Positions 9,697-19,074 are shown, counted from the first letter of the stretch. The stretch is DNA of 64,000 nt from Armatimonadota bacterium (GCA_029907255.1 JARYMF010000008.1:62001-126000); one strand, 5' to 3'. Notes: a model not told the origin generated them from the letters alone. Translations and numbers: made by a program.

Positions 9697-10083
9697 ATGC
9701 TTCGTGAAAAGTTGATAGAGGCAGCCAGAGCTGCCATAAACACGGCATATGCACCCTATAGCAAATTTCAAGTCGGAGCCGCAGTCCTAGGTGAAAGCGG
9801 CAGGGTTTATGCCGGTTCTAACGTGGAGAACGCATCGTTTGGGCTCACTATTTGCGCGGAAAGAGTTGCCGTCCTGAAGGCAATTTCCGAAGGCGAAAAG
9901 ACAATTAAAGCAATTGCGGTTGCAAATTCAGCTGGCAGACGGGCTTTCCCATGCGGGGCATGCCGCCAGGTAATCGCCGAATTTGTGCCTGCTGAAGGGG
10001 ATGTGGACGTTTACCTAGTGTCAGATGAAGGAGTTGAGGCTTATACTCTTGCGAATCTCTTGCCACATGCTTTCAAACTATAG
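9697..10083 (+). CDS. cdd: Cytidine deaminase
   Basis: Homotetrameric-type cytidine/deoxycytidine deaminase of 128 residues for pyrimidine salvage. Zinc is bound by Cys in TICAER (with the catalytic Glu) and by two Cys in PCGACRQ. The ribose/base-binding stretch YAPYSKFQVGAAV is intact. The ATG at 9697 begins seven bases after the transketolase N stop and gives the standard N terminus (LREKLIEAARAAINTAY); a longer start at 9610 would overlap the neighbour and is rejected. Its placement between two halves of transketolase is unusual and suggests joint use in nucleoside and pentose salvage. Confidence 0.95.
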   Translation: MLREKLIEAARAAINTAYAPYSKFQVGAAVLGESGRVYAGSNVENASFGLTICAERVAVLKAISEGEKTIKAIAVANSAGRRAFPCGACRQVIAEFVPAEGDVDVYLVSDEGVEAYTLANLLPHAFKL

Positions 10084-10149
10084 TTGCAGTGTTTTTAGTT
10101 CTAAGGTCAACTATTGATTTTAGAGTAATGAAAGAGTAGGGAGAAACAA

Positions 10150-11100
10150 ATGCCTGAAAAAATCGCCACAAGAGATGCATATGGAGAGGCGCTCGTAGAA
10201 TTGGGCAAAAAGAACCCCAATGTTGTTGTTCTTGACGCTGATTTGTCAAAATCTACAAAAACAAATCTTTTTGCCAAGGCTTTTCCCAATCGGCATTTCA
10301 ATATGGGTGTTGCCGAAGCAAATATGATCTCAACCGCGGCTGGCCTTGCAACGTGTGGAAAGATTCCATTTGCAAGTACGTTTGCTGTTTTTGCAAGTGG
10401 GCGTGTTTGGGACCAAGTCAGAATGTCGGTGTGCTACCCCGAACTTAATGTTAAAATCGTCGCCACCCACGGTGGAATCACTGTCGGAGAGGATGGGGCG
10501 TCCCACCAAGCTAATGAGGACATTGCCATCATGCGGGCATTACCAAACATTACGGTTATTGTTCCAGCGGACGCTGTTGAGACAAAAAAGGCTGTAATGG
10601 CAGTCGCTGATTTTGAAGGGCCAGTATATATGAGACTTGGACGGTCTGCCGTGCCGGTGGTGTTTGACGATAGTTATGACTTTCAAATCGGTGAGTCAGT
10701 GGTAGTTCGCCCAGGCGATGATGTTTCAATATTTGCATGTGGTATTATGCTAGCAGAGGCTTTGGAGGCGGCGGAAAGTTTGGCGCTGGAGGGCATCTCT
10801 GCCGAAGTTGTGAACGTTAGCACGATAAAACCCCTTGATACCGAGACCATTCTCGGCTCAGTTCGCAAGACCGAATGCGCTGTGGCTGCTGAAGAGCACA
10901 GCGTCATTGGGGGACTTGGCAGTGCAATTGCTGAGGTATTGATTGATGCCTTCCCAGTTCCCCTTGAGCGTGTTGGCCTCCCAGACACCTTCGGGGAGTC
11001 TGGGAAACCGCATGAACTTTTGGCGAAGTACTGCATGACTTCATCGGACATTGCTTCCTCTGCCAAGCTAGCCATCAAGCACAAGCGGGAGCGTAGGTAG
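10150..11100 (+). CDS. Transketolase, C-terminal subunit
   Basis: The 316-residue partner of the subunit at 8847. It carries the pyrimidine-binding and C-terminal domains: DADLSKSTKT, FNMGVAEANMISTAAGLA (with the conserved Glu that activates thiamine diphosphate), GVTVGEDGASHQ-like sequence (GITVGEDGASHQ) and a C-terminal domain with AAEEHSVIGGLGSAIAE. AGGGAG lies seven bases upstream of the ATG. The stop is immediately followed by the ATG of mtlD, so the genes are cotranscribed. Confidence 0.94.
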   Translation: MPEKIATRDAYGEALVELGKKNPNVVVLDADLSKSTKTNLFAKAFPNRHFNMGVAEANMISTAAGLATCGKIPFASTFAVFASGRVWDQVRMSVCYPELNVKIVATHGGITVGEDGASHQANEDIAIMRALPNITVIVPADAVETKKAVMAVADFEGPVYMRLGRSAVPVVFDDSYDFQIGESVVVRPGDDVSIFACGIMLAEALEAAESLALEGISAEVVNVSTIKPLDTETILGSVRKTECAVAAEEHSVIGGLGSAIAEVLIDAFPVPLERVGLPDTFGESGKPHELLAKYCMTSSDIASSAKLAIKHKRERR

Positions 11101-12297
11101 ATGGCAAAGAAGGCTGTCCAGTTTGGCGCAGGGAACATCGGCAGGGGTTTCACAGGCCAATTATTTACCGAGTCAGGCTATGAGGTAGTATTTGTAGACG
11201 TCGTAGATGAAATCGTTCATCTTATTAACGAACGCGGCTGGTATCCCATCGAAATAGCTAGCGACCATCCAGAGACTGTAATAATCCGCAATGTTCGCGC
11301 AGTTCATGGGAACAATCGAGAGGCTGTTGCTCGTGAAATTTTCGATGCATCAATTGTTTGTACAGCGGTTGGCGTTAATGTCTTGCGCCATGTCGCTCCT
11401 TCAATTGCCAAAGGTATCAAGCTTCGAGCCGATGCCAAAGTTAACGATTCGCTGAATATTATTATCTGCGAGAACCTCCTGCATGCCTCCGACGTCCTAA
11501 GAGGATATATCCTTGAGGAGCTGCCTTCTGCATATGCCGATTATGTACGAGAACACGTGGGGTTTGTGGAGTCGGTAGTTAGCAGAATGGTTCCGGTAAT
11601 GACTGAAGAGCAGCGACAGCGCGACCCTTTGCTTGTTGTTGTGGAGGAATATAAAAAGCTGCCCGTTGACCGCAAAGGTTTTGTCGGCGAAATACCAGCA
11701 ATAGTTGGTTTGCAGCCCTATGACAACTTCGAGGCTTACGTCGAAAGAAAGCTTTTTACCCATAACCTCGGACACGCCGCATCTGCTTACCTGGGCTATT
11801 TGAGAGGATTTGAGTATATCTATCAATCTATGAACGACCCTATCGTTCGGAAAGTCGTTGAAGGCGCGCTTGCGGAAACAGGTGAGGCGTTAATCAAGAG
11901 ACATGGTTTTACGCCTGAGGAGCATAAGGAGCACATTGATGATCTCCTTCGTCGGTTTTCAAATGTCACACTTGGAGACCAGGTGGCACGTGTAGCCCGC
12001 GACCCAATTAGAAAGCTTGGCCCCGACGACCGATTGATTGGCAGTGCCAAGCTCTGCATGGAGTATAAGATTAAACCCGATAATATTTGTCTAGCCACAG
12101 CGGCAGCATTGTTATATGACCATCCTGATGACGAAGCGGCACTAAAGCTCCAGAAAATGATTCAGGAAGAAGGCTTGGATCAAGTCTTTCGTTCTGTTTG
12201 CGCCATTGAACCAAGTTCTGAACTTGCTGGAATGATTCGCGAGTGGCTGGACATCATCAAATCAGGAGAATGGCCGCCCAAAGCAGAGGTTAAATAA
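11101..12297 (+). CDS. mtlD: Mannitol-1-phosphate 5-dehydrogenase
   Basis: NAD-dependent polyol-phosphate dehydrogenase of 398 residues interconverting mannitol 1-phosphate and fructose 6-phosphate. It opens with the family-specific FGAGNIGRGFTGQL dinucleotide fold and contains VNDSLNIIICENLLHAS and FVESVVSRMVP. The active-site Lys region is in the VERKLFTHNLGHAASAYLGY stretch, the strongest signature of MtlD. No mannitol PTS gene is nearby, so mannitol 1-phosphate is either made internally or imported another way. It abuts the transketolase C gene and overlaps the next gene by one base (TAATG). Confidence 0.93.
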   Translation: MAKKAVQFGAGNIGRGFTGQLFTESGYEVVFVDVVDEIVHLINERGWYPIEIASDHPETVIIRNVRAVHGNNREAVAREIFDASIVCTAVGVNVLRHVAPSIAKGIKLRADAKVNDSLNIIICENLLHASDVLRGYILEELPSAYADYVREHVGFVESVVSRMVPVMTEEQRQRDPLLVVVEEYKKLPVDRKGFVGEIPAIVGLQPYDNFEAYVERKLFTHNLGHAASAYLGYLRGFEYIYQSMNDPIVRKVVEGALAETGEALIKRHGFTPEEHKEHIDDLLRRFSNVTLGDQVARVARDPIRKLGPDDRLIGSAKLCMEYKIKPDNICLATAAALLYDHPDDEAALKLQKMIQEEGLDQVFRSVCAIEPSSELAGMIREWLDIIKSGEWPPKAEVK

Positions 12298-13484
12298 TGC
12301 CTGAGGAGTTCAGAGCAATTCGCCCAGATGAATTTGATGAGTGCTTGAATTTATGGGCAACAGTTTTTGAGCGCGTTGGGCGGAATTATTTCCTTCCCTA
12401 CTTCTATGGAGACCCCTGGTTCAAGCTAGAATACACAAGGGTGTGCGTCGTCGATGGGAAACTAGTGAGTGCGGTTCAGATATGTGAGCGATTAGTCAGC
12501 GTCGGAGTCGCAGATATTGTTATGGGTGGAATTGCTAATGTGGCGACACTGCCTGAATATAGAGGAAAAGGGTATAGCTCGCGACTTCTCAAAGATTCTA
12601 TACGCGTAATGAGACGCTGTGGCTTTGACTTCTCATTGTTATTTACGGGCATCCAGCCCTTCTATGAGCGACTTGGCTGGAAATCCATGCCGATGCCTTA
12701 CCTAATGGGCAAGCTAAAGCAGAATATCAAGCCGTTGGAGGTACGTGGCTATGTCGTACGCCAACGTACTGATGATGATTTCCCTGGCATTCAGGCGGTT
12801 TACCAAGCTTACAATAACGCTCGACCGCTAACCGTTAGGCGGCCAACAAATTATTGGAAAGGATATGTTCAGCCTAGGTTTGGGCAGCCGGATAATACGA
12901 TAGTAGCCGAAAGAGGGGGAACAATCATCGGTTATGTGTTTTCTCCATCAGACAAGGATACTTTTAGAATCAGCGAGATAGGCTGCCTTCCAGGACAGGA
13001 GGCATGCTTCGACCTTCTAATCACGTGTGCGGCGGCTAGAGCAAGAGACATGGGTGCTCAAGGTTTATGGTGTAATGTTCCACAAGAACCCCGTATTCTA
13101 AAGGCTCTTCGGAGAGTTTCAGACGATTTACAGGTGCGAGAATATCACAGTGGAATGTATCGGCTAATTGATATTCGTTCGCTAGGGGCGCGACTAATGC
13201 ACGAGTTAAATCTGCGTGTTCGAAACAATATGCTTTCTTCGGGGGCTATTAGCTTGGATACTGAATTTGGTAGCCTTGAGCTTACGGTAAGCGACAGTCA
13301 AGTAAATCTCGGAGCATATGACCCCATGCATGTGCAAATTTCTCAAGAGGACTTGTTTAGCCTGATTTTTGGATTTAAATCGGTGGATGAATTACAAATT
13401 GAAACTACTTTGGAGGCACATAAGATTATTTCAACCCTCTTTCCAAAGCAAAAACCAGTGTTTTGGGGGCCAGATCATTTCTAG
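12297..13484 (+). CDS. Eis-like GNAT N-acetyltransferase with SCP2-type C-terminal domain
   Basis: A 395-residue protein with the Eis-family layout of two GNAT folds plus a sterol-carrier-like C-terminal domain. The first GNAT shows VATLPEYRGKGYSSRLL (acetyl-CoA P-loop, about 85-101) and PFYERLGW. The second lies at about 145-280, and the last 100 residues (ELTVSDSQVNLGAYDPMHV) match the SCP2-like lid. Such enzymes acetylate amines; the substrate is unknown. The start overlaps the mtlD stop, so it is translated from the same message. Confidence 0.85.
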   Translation: MPEEFRAIRPDEFDECLNLWATVFERVGRNYFLPYFYGDPWFKLEYTRVCVVDGKLVSAVQICERLVSVGVADIVMGGIANVATLPEYRGKGYSSRLLKDSIRVMRRCGFDFSLLFTGIQPFYERLGWKSMPMPYLMGKLKQNIKPLEVRGYVVRQRTDDDFPGIQAVYQAYNNARPLTVRRPTNYWKGYVQPRFGQPDNTIVAERGGTIIGYVFSPSDKDTFRISEIGCLPGQEACFDLLITCAAARARDMGAQGLWCNVPQEPRILKALRRVSDDLQVREYHSGMYRLIDIRSLGARLMHELNLRVRNNMLSSGAISLDTEFGSLELTVSDSQVNLGAYDPMHVQISQEDLFSLIFGFKSVDELQIETTLEAHKIISTLFPKQKPVFWGPDHF

Positions 13485-13495
13485 GAGTCAACGCC

Positions 13496-14533
13496 ATGTC
13501 TTATATGCTCGACGAAATCCATGAGCAGCCGGCAATTATCGAAAGGGTTATTGGCTCGGAGCTTAATAACGCCTTTGGCCTTTGCCGCGCAATGAAAGAA
13601 CGAGGCATCAATGCTATTGGCATCGCTTCACGCGGTACATCGGACAATGCGGCTACCCTTGCAAAATATGTGTTCGAAATAGTTAATGGCGTTTTGGTTG
13701 CCTTGATTGCTCCATCAGTTTTTACACTCTATCGCTCAAAGCTCGACCTATCTCGGTATCTTATCCTTGGCATCTCACAGTCTGGTGAGTCAACCGATGT
13801 TGTTGAAGTATTGAGGCAGGCGCGAGAAATGGGTGCACTCACCGCTGGTATAACCAACGCCGAGGGGTCGAGTCTTGCTAATGTTTCAGATTATTGCCTC
13901 CTATGTCGTGCGGGTGAGGAAAAAAGCATAGCAGCAACTAAGACCTACACGTCAACTCTGGCATTAATCTATTTGATATCGAGTGCTTTAGGTGAAAAAC
14001 ATGAAATGCTCGATGGGCTTCGGTCTGCGGCGGTTGCCATGGCATCTGTATTTTCCATAGAAGGGGACATCGCCAAGTGTGTTGAGCGATATAGGTATAT
14101 GTCTGAGTGCATGGTAACAGCGCGTGGATTAAACCAAGCAACGTGCCAGGAAGCTGCCTTGAAGCTTGAGGAGACATGCTACGTCGTGGCTAATCCTTTG
14201 TCCGCAGCAGAGATTATGCACGGCCCAATTGCTGTTATCGAAGAAGGATTTCCGGTGTTCCTTTATGCGCCGCAAGGCAGGGGCTACGATTCGATGTTTG
14301 AGCTATCGGAGAAGCTGGTAGAGAAGAAAGCCGAAATGATTGTTGTTTCCACAGAAGATGAGATTCTCGAAAAGGCAAAAACACCAATCAAGTTGCCAAT
14401 AAGCGTAAATGAGGTTTTTAGTCCGCTTGTTTATATAGTTGCGGGCCAGCTATTTGCGCAGTATCTTTCATTAGCGAAGGGCTATAACCCCGACAACCCA
14501 CGTGGCTTAAGCAAAGTAACGCGGACTATGTAA
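13496..14533 (+). CDS. SIS-domain sugar isomerase/deaminase (GlmS isomerase-like, no glutaminase)
   Basis: A 345-residue protein with two SIS domains, matching the isomerase half of glucosamine-6-phosphate synthase without the N-terminal glutaminase. Phosphosugar motifs are ASRGTSDNAA, GISQSGESTDV and EEKSIAATKTYTS. The C-terminal domain has ELKLEETCY-like sequence (ALKLEETCYVVANPLSAAEIMHGPIA). Proteins of this kind often act as glucosamine-6-phosphate deaminases or fructosamine-type isomerases. ATG at 13496 has AGGAG eight bases before it. It follows the acetyltransferase by 11 bases and closes the transketolase-cdd-mtlD operon, supporting a role in amino-sugar/hexose-phosphate use. Confidence 0.87.
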   Translation: MSYMLDEIHEQPAIIERVIGSELNNAFGLCRAMKERGINAIGIASRGTSDNAATLAKYVFEIVNGVLVALIAPSVFTLYRSKLDLSRYLILGISQSGESTDVVEVLRQAREMGALTAGITNAEGSSLANVSDYCLLCRAGEEKSIAATKTYTSTLALIYLISSALGEKHEMLDGLRSAAVAMASVFSIEGDIAKCVERYRYMSECMVTARGLNQATCQEAALKLEETCYVVANPLSAAEIMHGPIAVIEEGFPVFLYAPQGRGYDSMFELSEKLVEKKAEMIVVSTEDEILEKAKTPIKLPISVNEVFSPLVYIVAGQLFAQYLSLAKGYNPDNPRGLSKVTRTM

Positions 14534-14655
14534 ATCAATGCGTGATATGTAGAGCGAACGCCCAAAATTTAAAACATATAAAAATGTGACATAGCGTCAA
14601 ATAGGTTTCCTTCATTGTGGCTTGACGGAGAAAGAAGTGAAATCGGAGGAGTCAA

Positions 14656-15777
14656 ATGGTAAACAGAGAGCGGCTGGTGAACAAATTTCTGAGCCTTGCA
14701 GCAATCAGTAGCCCAGCAAAGCATGAAAAAGCTCTGGCGGATGTGTTAACCGAAGAGCTGAAGAGTCTCGGCTTTGAGGTTATGCTTGATAAAGCAGGTG
14801 AGAAAGTAGGAGGCAATACCGGCAACGTAATTGCAACAAAGAAAGGTTCGGTTGAAGGCGCTGTGCCAATTATGTTCAGCGCGCACATGGATACCGTTTC
14901 CCCAACTGAAAACTGGGGATATATTATGGATGGTGATACCATCCGCTCGAATGGCAAAACCATTCTTGGAGCTGACGATAAAGCTGGAATTGCCGCAATT
15001 CTTGAGGGCTTGCATGTTGTAAATGAGAGAAAAATCCCTCATGGAGACCTCCAAATAGCGTTCACTATCGGCGAGGAGATTGGCCTTTTGGGCGCGAAGT
15101 ACTTAGACTATAGTGCCATATCCTCAAGATGTGTTTTCGTCTATGACATGGGGAAGCCTGTCGGATGCGTAACGATAGCTGCACCTTCGCACGATAATAT
15201 TCTTGCTAAGGTTTACGGTCGTGCTTCGCATGCCGGGGCTCGGCCTGAAGATGGAATCAACGCTATAGTAGCGGCAAGCAAGGCTATTGCCAATATGCGG
15301 ATAGGGCGCATCGACTTCGAGACTACAGCTAACGTTGGTGTTATTAGCGGTGGAACCGCTCGAAATATCGTGCCAGAATATTGCGAGGTTAAAGCCGAGG
15401 CTCGCAGTCGAAACGAGAAGAAGTTGGATGCACAAGTTCAGCATATGGTTGAGGCATTTCACGAAGCAGCGGCGGAAATGGGTGCAGGAATTGAAATTGA
15501 AATAGACCGCTCTTATCATTCTTACAGGCTTTCGCACGATGACGAAGTGGTAAGGCTCGCGGTTACAGCAGCGCGTAGGGTCGGAATTGAGCCTGAGATG
15601 CATGAAACCGGTGGCGGAAGCGATGCGAATATATTTAACGCTCACGGGTTGCCAGCAACTGTCATAGGGATCGGCTATGACAAAGCCCATAGCGTTGAAG
15701 AATACATCGATATTTCAGATTTTGTAAAGTCCGCTGAGATGACGGTTGCACTTATTGAGGTAGCGGCTGGTGCTTGA
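14656..15777 (+). CDS. M20 family metallopeptidase (PepT-like)
   Basis: A 373-residue dizinc peptidase of the PepT/PepT2 branch. It shows FSAHMDTVSP (first zinc His and catalytic Asp), GADDKAGIAAILEG (bridging Asp), FTIGEEIGLLGA (catalytic Glu and zinc Glu), DMGKPVG and the C-terminal zinc His in AHSVEEYIDI. A dimerisation insert is at about 180-290. A good GGAGGAG ribosome-binding site lies upstream of the ATG. The gene is likely to release amino acids from small peptides in the cytoplasm; the exact peptide preference is not evident. Confidence 0.9.
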   Translation: MVNRERLVNKFLSLAAISSPAKHEKALADVLTEELKSLGFEVMLDKAGEKVGGNTGNVIATKKGSVEGAVPIMFSAHMDTVSPTENWGYIMDGDTIRSNGKTILGADDKAGIAAILEGLHVVNERKIPHGDLQIAFTIGEEIGLLGAKYLDYSAISSRCVFVYDMGKPVGCVTIAAPSHDNILAKVYGRASHAGARPEDGINAIVAASKAIANMRIGRIDFETTANVGVISGGTARNIVPEYCEVKAEARSRNEKKLDAQVQHMVEAFHEAAAEMGAGIEIEIDRSYHSYRLSHDDEVVRLAVTAARRVGIEPEMHETGGGSDANIFNAHGLPATVIGIGYDKAHSVEEYIDISDFVKSAEMTVALIEVAAGA

Positions 15778-15833
15778 TTGCCAAATAATAATGGCACTTT
15801 CTTAAGCCTAACGGAGATTAAAAGTACTAACCC

Positions 15834-16919
15834 ATGCTGAATAGAAGAAAAGCCAGGGTCCTTGAGGTTATTTCTGAGCGCAAGGGAGCAGTTGAGCTTC
15901 TCGTCGAAATTGGCGGCAGGCATGAAAAAGCTATATGCTATCCCGACCTAGTTGGCCGTGTCTTACCGGGCGATGAGGTTCTGGTTAATACCACAGCTGT
16001 AGATTTAAACCTTGGCACAGGCGGATTTCACTTCATTATTTGCAACTTGACCCGTCCTGAGCAAGAAGAGGTAATCTCGCCTGGCAGGGTCATGAAGCTT
16101 CGATATACGCCTCATCAACTTTCTGTAGTCGCTGCCGAGGAGGATGACCCTAATATCCGTGAGCGCATTCTTGCGTTCAAAACTTTGGGAAGAATGCCAG
16201 TTATCTGCTGTGAGCTTCACAGTCAAATTGCACCGGCTGCTGCTGCTTTTAAAGCACAGACGGCTTATAATATGCGTCTTGCCTATGTAATGACAGATGG
16301 CGCCGCTATACCAATTGCGCTGAGTAGGCTGGTGGCGGAATTGAAGGACAAGGGTCTGCTCGATGTTACAATTACCTGTGGGCAAGCGTTTGGAGGCGAC
16401 TTCGAGGCAATTAATATCTTCACGGCATTGATAATAGCCAAGCAAGTGGCTGAGGCTGATGTTGCAATCGTCAGCCAGGGCCCTGGCAATGCGGGCACAA
16501 GTAGCAAATATGGTTTTTCAGGAATCGAGCAGGGAGAGGCAATCAATGCGTGTAATATACTTGGCGGGATAGCAATCGCTGTGCCTCGGGTTAGTTTTGC
16601 CGACACCAGGGAACGCCACCGCGGACTTAGCCACCACACGGCGACCGTTCTCGGTGAAATTGCTCTCACCAAAGCACTTGTGCCACTGCCAGAAATGTCA
16701 CTTGAACGCCTTGCAATCGTCCGCAAGGCAATTGAACCAGCGCTTTCGAAGGTCGGACACGAGCTTCGCATAGTTAACGCCGAGGTAGGTGTTGAGGAAC
16801 TTAAGAGGCTGGGAATCAACGTTAGAACGATGGGTCGGTCGATTGATGAAGATATGGAGTTTTTCCTTGCAGCATCAGCCGCGGGCGTTGTGGCGGCTGA
16901 AATTCTTGGTGAATCATGA
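15834..16919 (+). CDS. DUF3866 family protein
   Basis: A 361-residue cytoplasmic protein of the DUF3866 family, whose function is not established. Recognisable stretches are MRLAYVMTDGAAIPIALSR, TCGQAFGGDFEAINIFTAL, SQGPGNAGTSSKYGFSGIEQGEAIN and RHRGLSHHTATVLGE. The N-terminal about 90 residues form a small beta domain; the remainder has an alternating alpha/beta pattern with conserved His residues near ERHRGLSHHT. The stop overlaps the ATG of the Nudix gene (ATGA), so the two are coupled, a neighbourhood I recall for this family. Confidence 0.85.
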   Translation: MLNRRKARVLEVISERKGAVELLVEIGGRHEKAICYPDLVGRVLPGDEVLVNTTAVDLNLGTGGFHFIICNLTRPEQEEVISPGRVMKLRYTPHQLSVVAAEEDDPNIRERILAFKTLGRMPVICCELHSQIAPAAAAFKAQTAYNMRLAYVMTDGAAIPIALSRLVAELKDKGLLDVTITCGQAFGGDFEAINIFTALIIAKQVAEADVAIVSQGPGNAGTSSKYGFSGIEQGEAINACNILGGIAIAVPRVSFADTRERHRGLSHHTATVLGEIALTKALVPLPEMSLERLAIVRKAIEPALSKVGHELRIVNAEVGVEELKRLGINVRTMGRSIDEDMEFFLAASAAGVVAAEILGES

Positions 16920-17452
16920 ATATAAAAGAGAAAACCATAGAGTCTAAGCGGATCTTCGAGGGTCGAATTGTAAGCCTGCGCGTTGATACGATTGAACTGC
17001 CGAATGGGCGGCGAACGACGCGAGAGGTAGTAGAACACAAGGGTGCCGTGGCGGTTGTTCCAATGCTCGACCACGAAAAGGTTGTGATGGTCAGGCAGTT
17101 TCGGCAGCCTGTCGGGTCGGAGCTACTTGAAATTCCTGCAGGTACGCTTGAGGACGGTGAAGACCCCGCCGATTGCGCCCGCCGAGAATTGGTTGAGGAG
17201 ATTGGATACTATCCTGGGAAGCTGACAGAGATGTTTCACTCTTACCTGTCGCCTGGCTATTCAACCGAAATGCTTCACACTTTTCTTGCAGAGGATTTGC
17301 AGAAAGTTTCGGAGAAAAGGGATTTCGACGAATTTTTAGAAGTTGTTACCATTAATCTCAAAGACGCAGTCGAAATGATTTGCAGAGGTGCTATTTTAGA
17401 TGCCAAAAGTATCTGTGGGCTTTTGTTGGCGTCTAAATTGAAGTTGGGATAG
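16916..17452 (+). CDS. Nudix hydrolase, ADP-ribose pyrophosphatase type
   Basis: A 178-residue Nudix protein. The full Nudix box is present at about residues 77-99, GTLEDGEDPADCARRELVEE followed by IGY, which fits Gx5Ex7REUxEExGU. The N-terminal part (KRIFEGRIVSLRVDTIELPNG) and VVMVRQFRQPVG match the ADP-ribose pyrophosphatase branch. The likely reaction is hydrolysis of ADP-ribose or another nucleotide sugar to AMP and a sugar phosphate. The start overlaps the DUF3866 stop by four bases. Confidence 0.92.
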   Translation: MNIKEKTIESKRIFEGRIVSLRVDTIELPNGRRTTREVVEHKGAVAVVPMLDHEKVVMVRQFRQPVGSELLEIPAGTLEDGEDPADCARRELVEEIGYYPGKLTEMFHSYLSPGYSTEMLHTFLAEDLQKVSEKRDFDEFLEVVTINLKDAVEMICRGAILDAKSICGLLLASKLKLG

Positions 17453-17512
17453 CATTCGATTCTCGAAAAGCTAGATTTTTACAAATAACAAAAACTGTCG
17501 GAGGATTAACAA

Positions 17513-18331
17513 ATGCTTATCATCGGAGAAAGAATTAACACTAGTCGCAAGATTAAAGGAGAGCCAGTTATTGAAAAAGCTGTAAAAGAAAGAGACGCTG
17601 AGTATATAATTGACCTTGCACGCAAGCAAAAAGAAGCAGGCGCAACATACATTGATGTAAATGCAGGCACGCTTACCGAAGGTGAACCTGAGGCGCTGGA
17701 GTGGCTTGTTACAACAATTCAAAATGCACTCGATGTGCCGCTCTCAATTGACAGCCCTAACCTTGAAGCTGTTCAGCGTGCCCTTAAGGTTCACAAGGGT
17801 CAAGCATTCATTAATTCTGTTACTGCGGAGACCGCCCGCCTAGAAAGCACCATACCGCTGATAAAAGAATTCGGCGCAAAAATTGTTGCGCTTTGCATGG
17901 ATGATGCTGGCATACCTCATGATTATGAGGGCCGCATCCGCATTGCAAGTGTATTGATTGAGAAACTTACGAGCGCTGGGATAAAGCCGGAGGATATCTA
18001 TATAGACCCACTTGTATACCCAGTAGCTACGGGTCCGCAATATGGGAAAGCGGTTCTCGACACAATACGCACAGTCAAGGCGGAGCGCCCTGATGTTCAG
18101 ACGATAGCTGGCATCAGCAACGTTTCTCACGGTTTACCTGCGCGAAAATTCCTAAACCAAGCTTTTACGGTGATGTGTCTTGAAGCAGGAATTGACGCTG
18201 CGATAATTGACCCGCTCGATCGCCAACTTATGGCATTAATATATGCATCGGAGGCAATTTTGGGGAAGGACGAGTTCTGCGCCGGATACCTTTCAGCGCA
18301 TCGCGAGGGCAAACTTGAAGAAGCAAAATAA
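17513..18331 (+). CDS. Methyltetrahydrofolate:corrinoid methyltransferase-like pterin-binding protein
   Basis: A 272-residue TIM-barrel pterin-binding enzyme, like AcsE or the MetH folate domain. Signatures are IIGERINTSRK, AGATYIDVNAGT, PLSIDSPNLEAVQRAL, INSVTAE, VALCMDDAGIP, DPLVYPVATG and GISNVSHGLP. The protein would transfer a methyl group between methyl-THF and a corrinoid protein. No corrinoid protein or acs genes are visible in the window, so its partner is encoded elsewhere. GGAGGA lies upstream of the ATG. Confidence 0.9.
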   Translation: MLIIGERINTSRKIKGEPVIEKAVKERDAEYIIDLARKQKEAGATYIDVNAGTLTEGEPEALEWLVTTIQNALDVPLSIDSPNLEAVQRALKVHKGQAFINSVTAETARLESTIPLIKEFGAKIVALCMDDAGIPHDYEGRIRIASVLIEKLTSAGIKPEDIYIDPLVYPVATGPQYGKAVLDTIRTVKAERPDVQTIAGISNVSHGLPARKFLNQAFTVMCLEAGIDAAIIDPLDRQLMALIYASEAILGKDEFCAGYLSAHREGKLEEAK

Positions 18332-18489
18332 TAGCAACCTATGTGGCACTTGTCCTTTAATTTGAGGCGTTGGACGATTGCTAGCGTTATTCGCTTGTGC
18401 AATCAGCGAATTCCTTAATATGAAATCTACGGATTACTTCTTGCAAACAAGTTGCCGAGAAAGAAGCTGTTAGTCCAGGATAAAAAGGC

Positions 18490-18518
18490 TTTACAATTTC
18501 ATGATATTTTTGTATAAT
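18490..18518 (+). promoter_or_regulatory. Sigma-70-type promoter for tRNA-Val
   Basis: TTTACA at 18490-18495, a spacer of exactly 17 bases, and a perfect TATAAT at 18513-18518. It lies 56 bases before the tRNA and is the best promoter match in this gap. The rest of the 240-base region upstream shows nothing else I can name. Confidence 0.8.
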
Positions 18519-18573
18519 GTTACCTTGCTGATTGAACTTATATCGGGCTAACATCAAACAAATTACGTCGAGT

Positions 18574-18648
18574 GGGCGGTTAGTTCAGGGGGAGAACGCC
18601 TCGTTGACACCGAGGAGGTCAGTGGTTCAAGTCCACTATCGCCCACCA
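18574..18648 (+). tRNA. tRNA-Val (anticodon GAC)
   Basis: A complete cloverleaf of 75 nt. The acceptor stem GGGCGGT pairs with ATCGCCC (one G-U); the D stem is GTTC/GAAC; the anticodon stem CCTCG/CGAGG surrounds loop TTGACAC with anticodon GAC at 18606-18608; the T stem AGTGG/CCACT has loop TTCAAGT. The discriminator base is A and the CCA end is encoded (18646-18648). Confidence 0.97.
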
Positions 18649-18671
18649 TTTTTATTTTGTGGTAAGCAAAC

Positions 18672-18929
18672 TTACGACTGAACTATCTTGAATACAATAT
18701 CATGTTCGCGCACGTGGTCTTGAACTTTCAGTCCGATATCCATTCCAGGTTTGGCTTCCTGAATGGTTTCATGTTCTAGCTGCATTGACTCAACCGGTTG
18801 TGTAAGGTCGGTCGTGTGCCCCTTTATGCGGATTATATCTCCTATTTTCAGCCCATCTGCTTCTATATGTACTCCTGCTACGCCAAGCCGTGAAAAGTAA
18901 TGTGTTACGCGGCCAATTCGTATTTCCAT
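18672..18929 (-). CDS. Translation elongation factor-like small protein (EF-Tu domain 2-like)
   Basis: An 85-residue protein made almost entirely of a beta-barrel like domain 2 of translation GTPases (IGRVTHYFSRLGVAGVHIE, GLKIGDIIRIKGHTTDLTQ, VESMQLEHETIQEAKPGMDIGLKV). Small proteins of this kind are annotated as translation elongation factor-like and often sit near U32 peptidases, though none is here. ATG at 18929 is chosen because GGAGG precedes it; the upstream TTG codon at 18944 lies over that site. The gene converges on the tRNA gene. Its role is unknown, possibly RNA modification. Confidence 0.82.
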   Translation of the reverse strand: MEIRIGRVTHYFSRLGVAGVHIEADGLKIGDIIRIKGHTTDLTQPVESMQLEHETIQEAKPGMDIGLKVQDHVREHDIVFKIVQS

Positions 18930-19074
18930 TATGATCGCCTCCAAATTTACTCTTAGCTATATTTTGCGCTTTAATCATGCAAACTGTTGCTTTTATATTC
19001 CCAGTGCGATAAGTTGTTAATCCTTTATTATGAGGCTTGCTATGTGTTTGAATTGGGTAGACCCATTAATGAAT

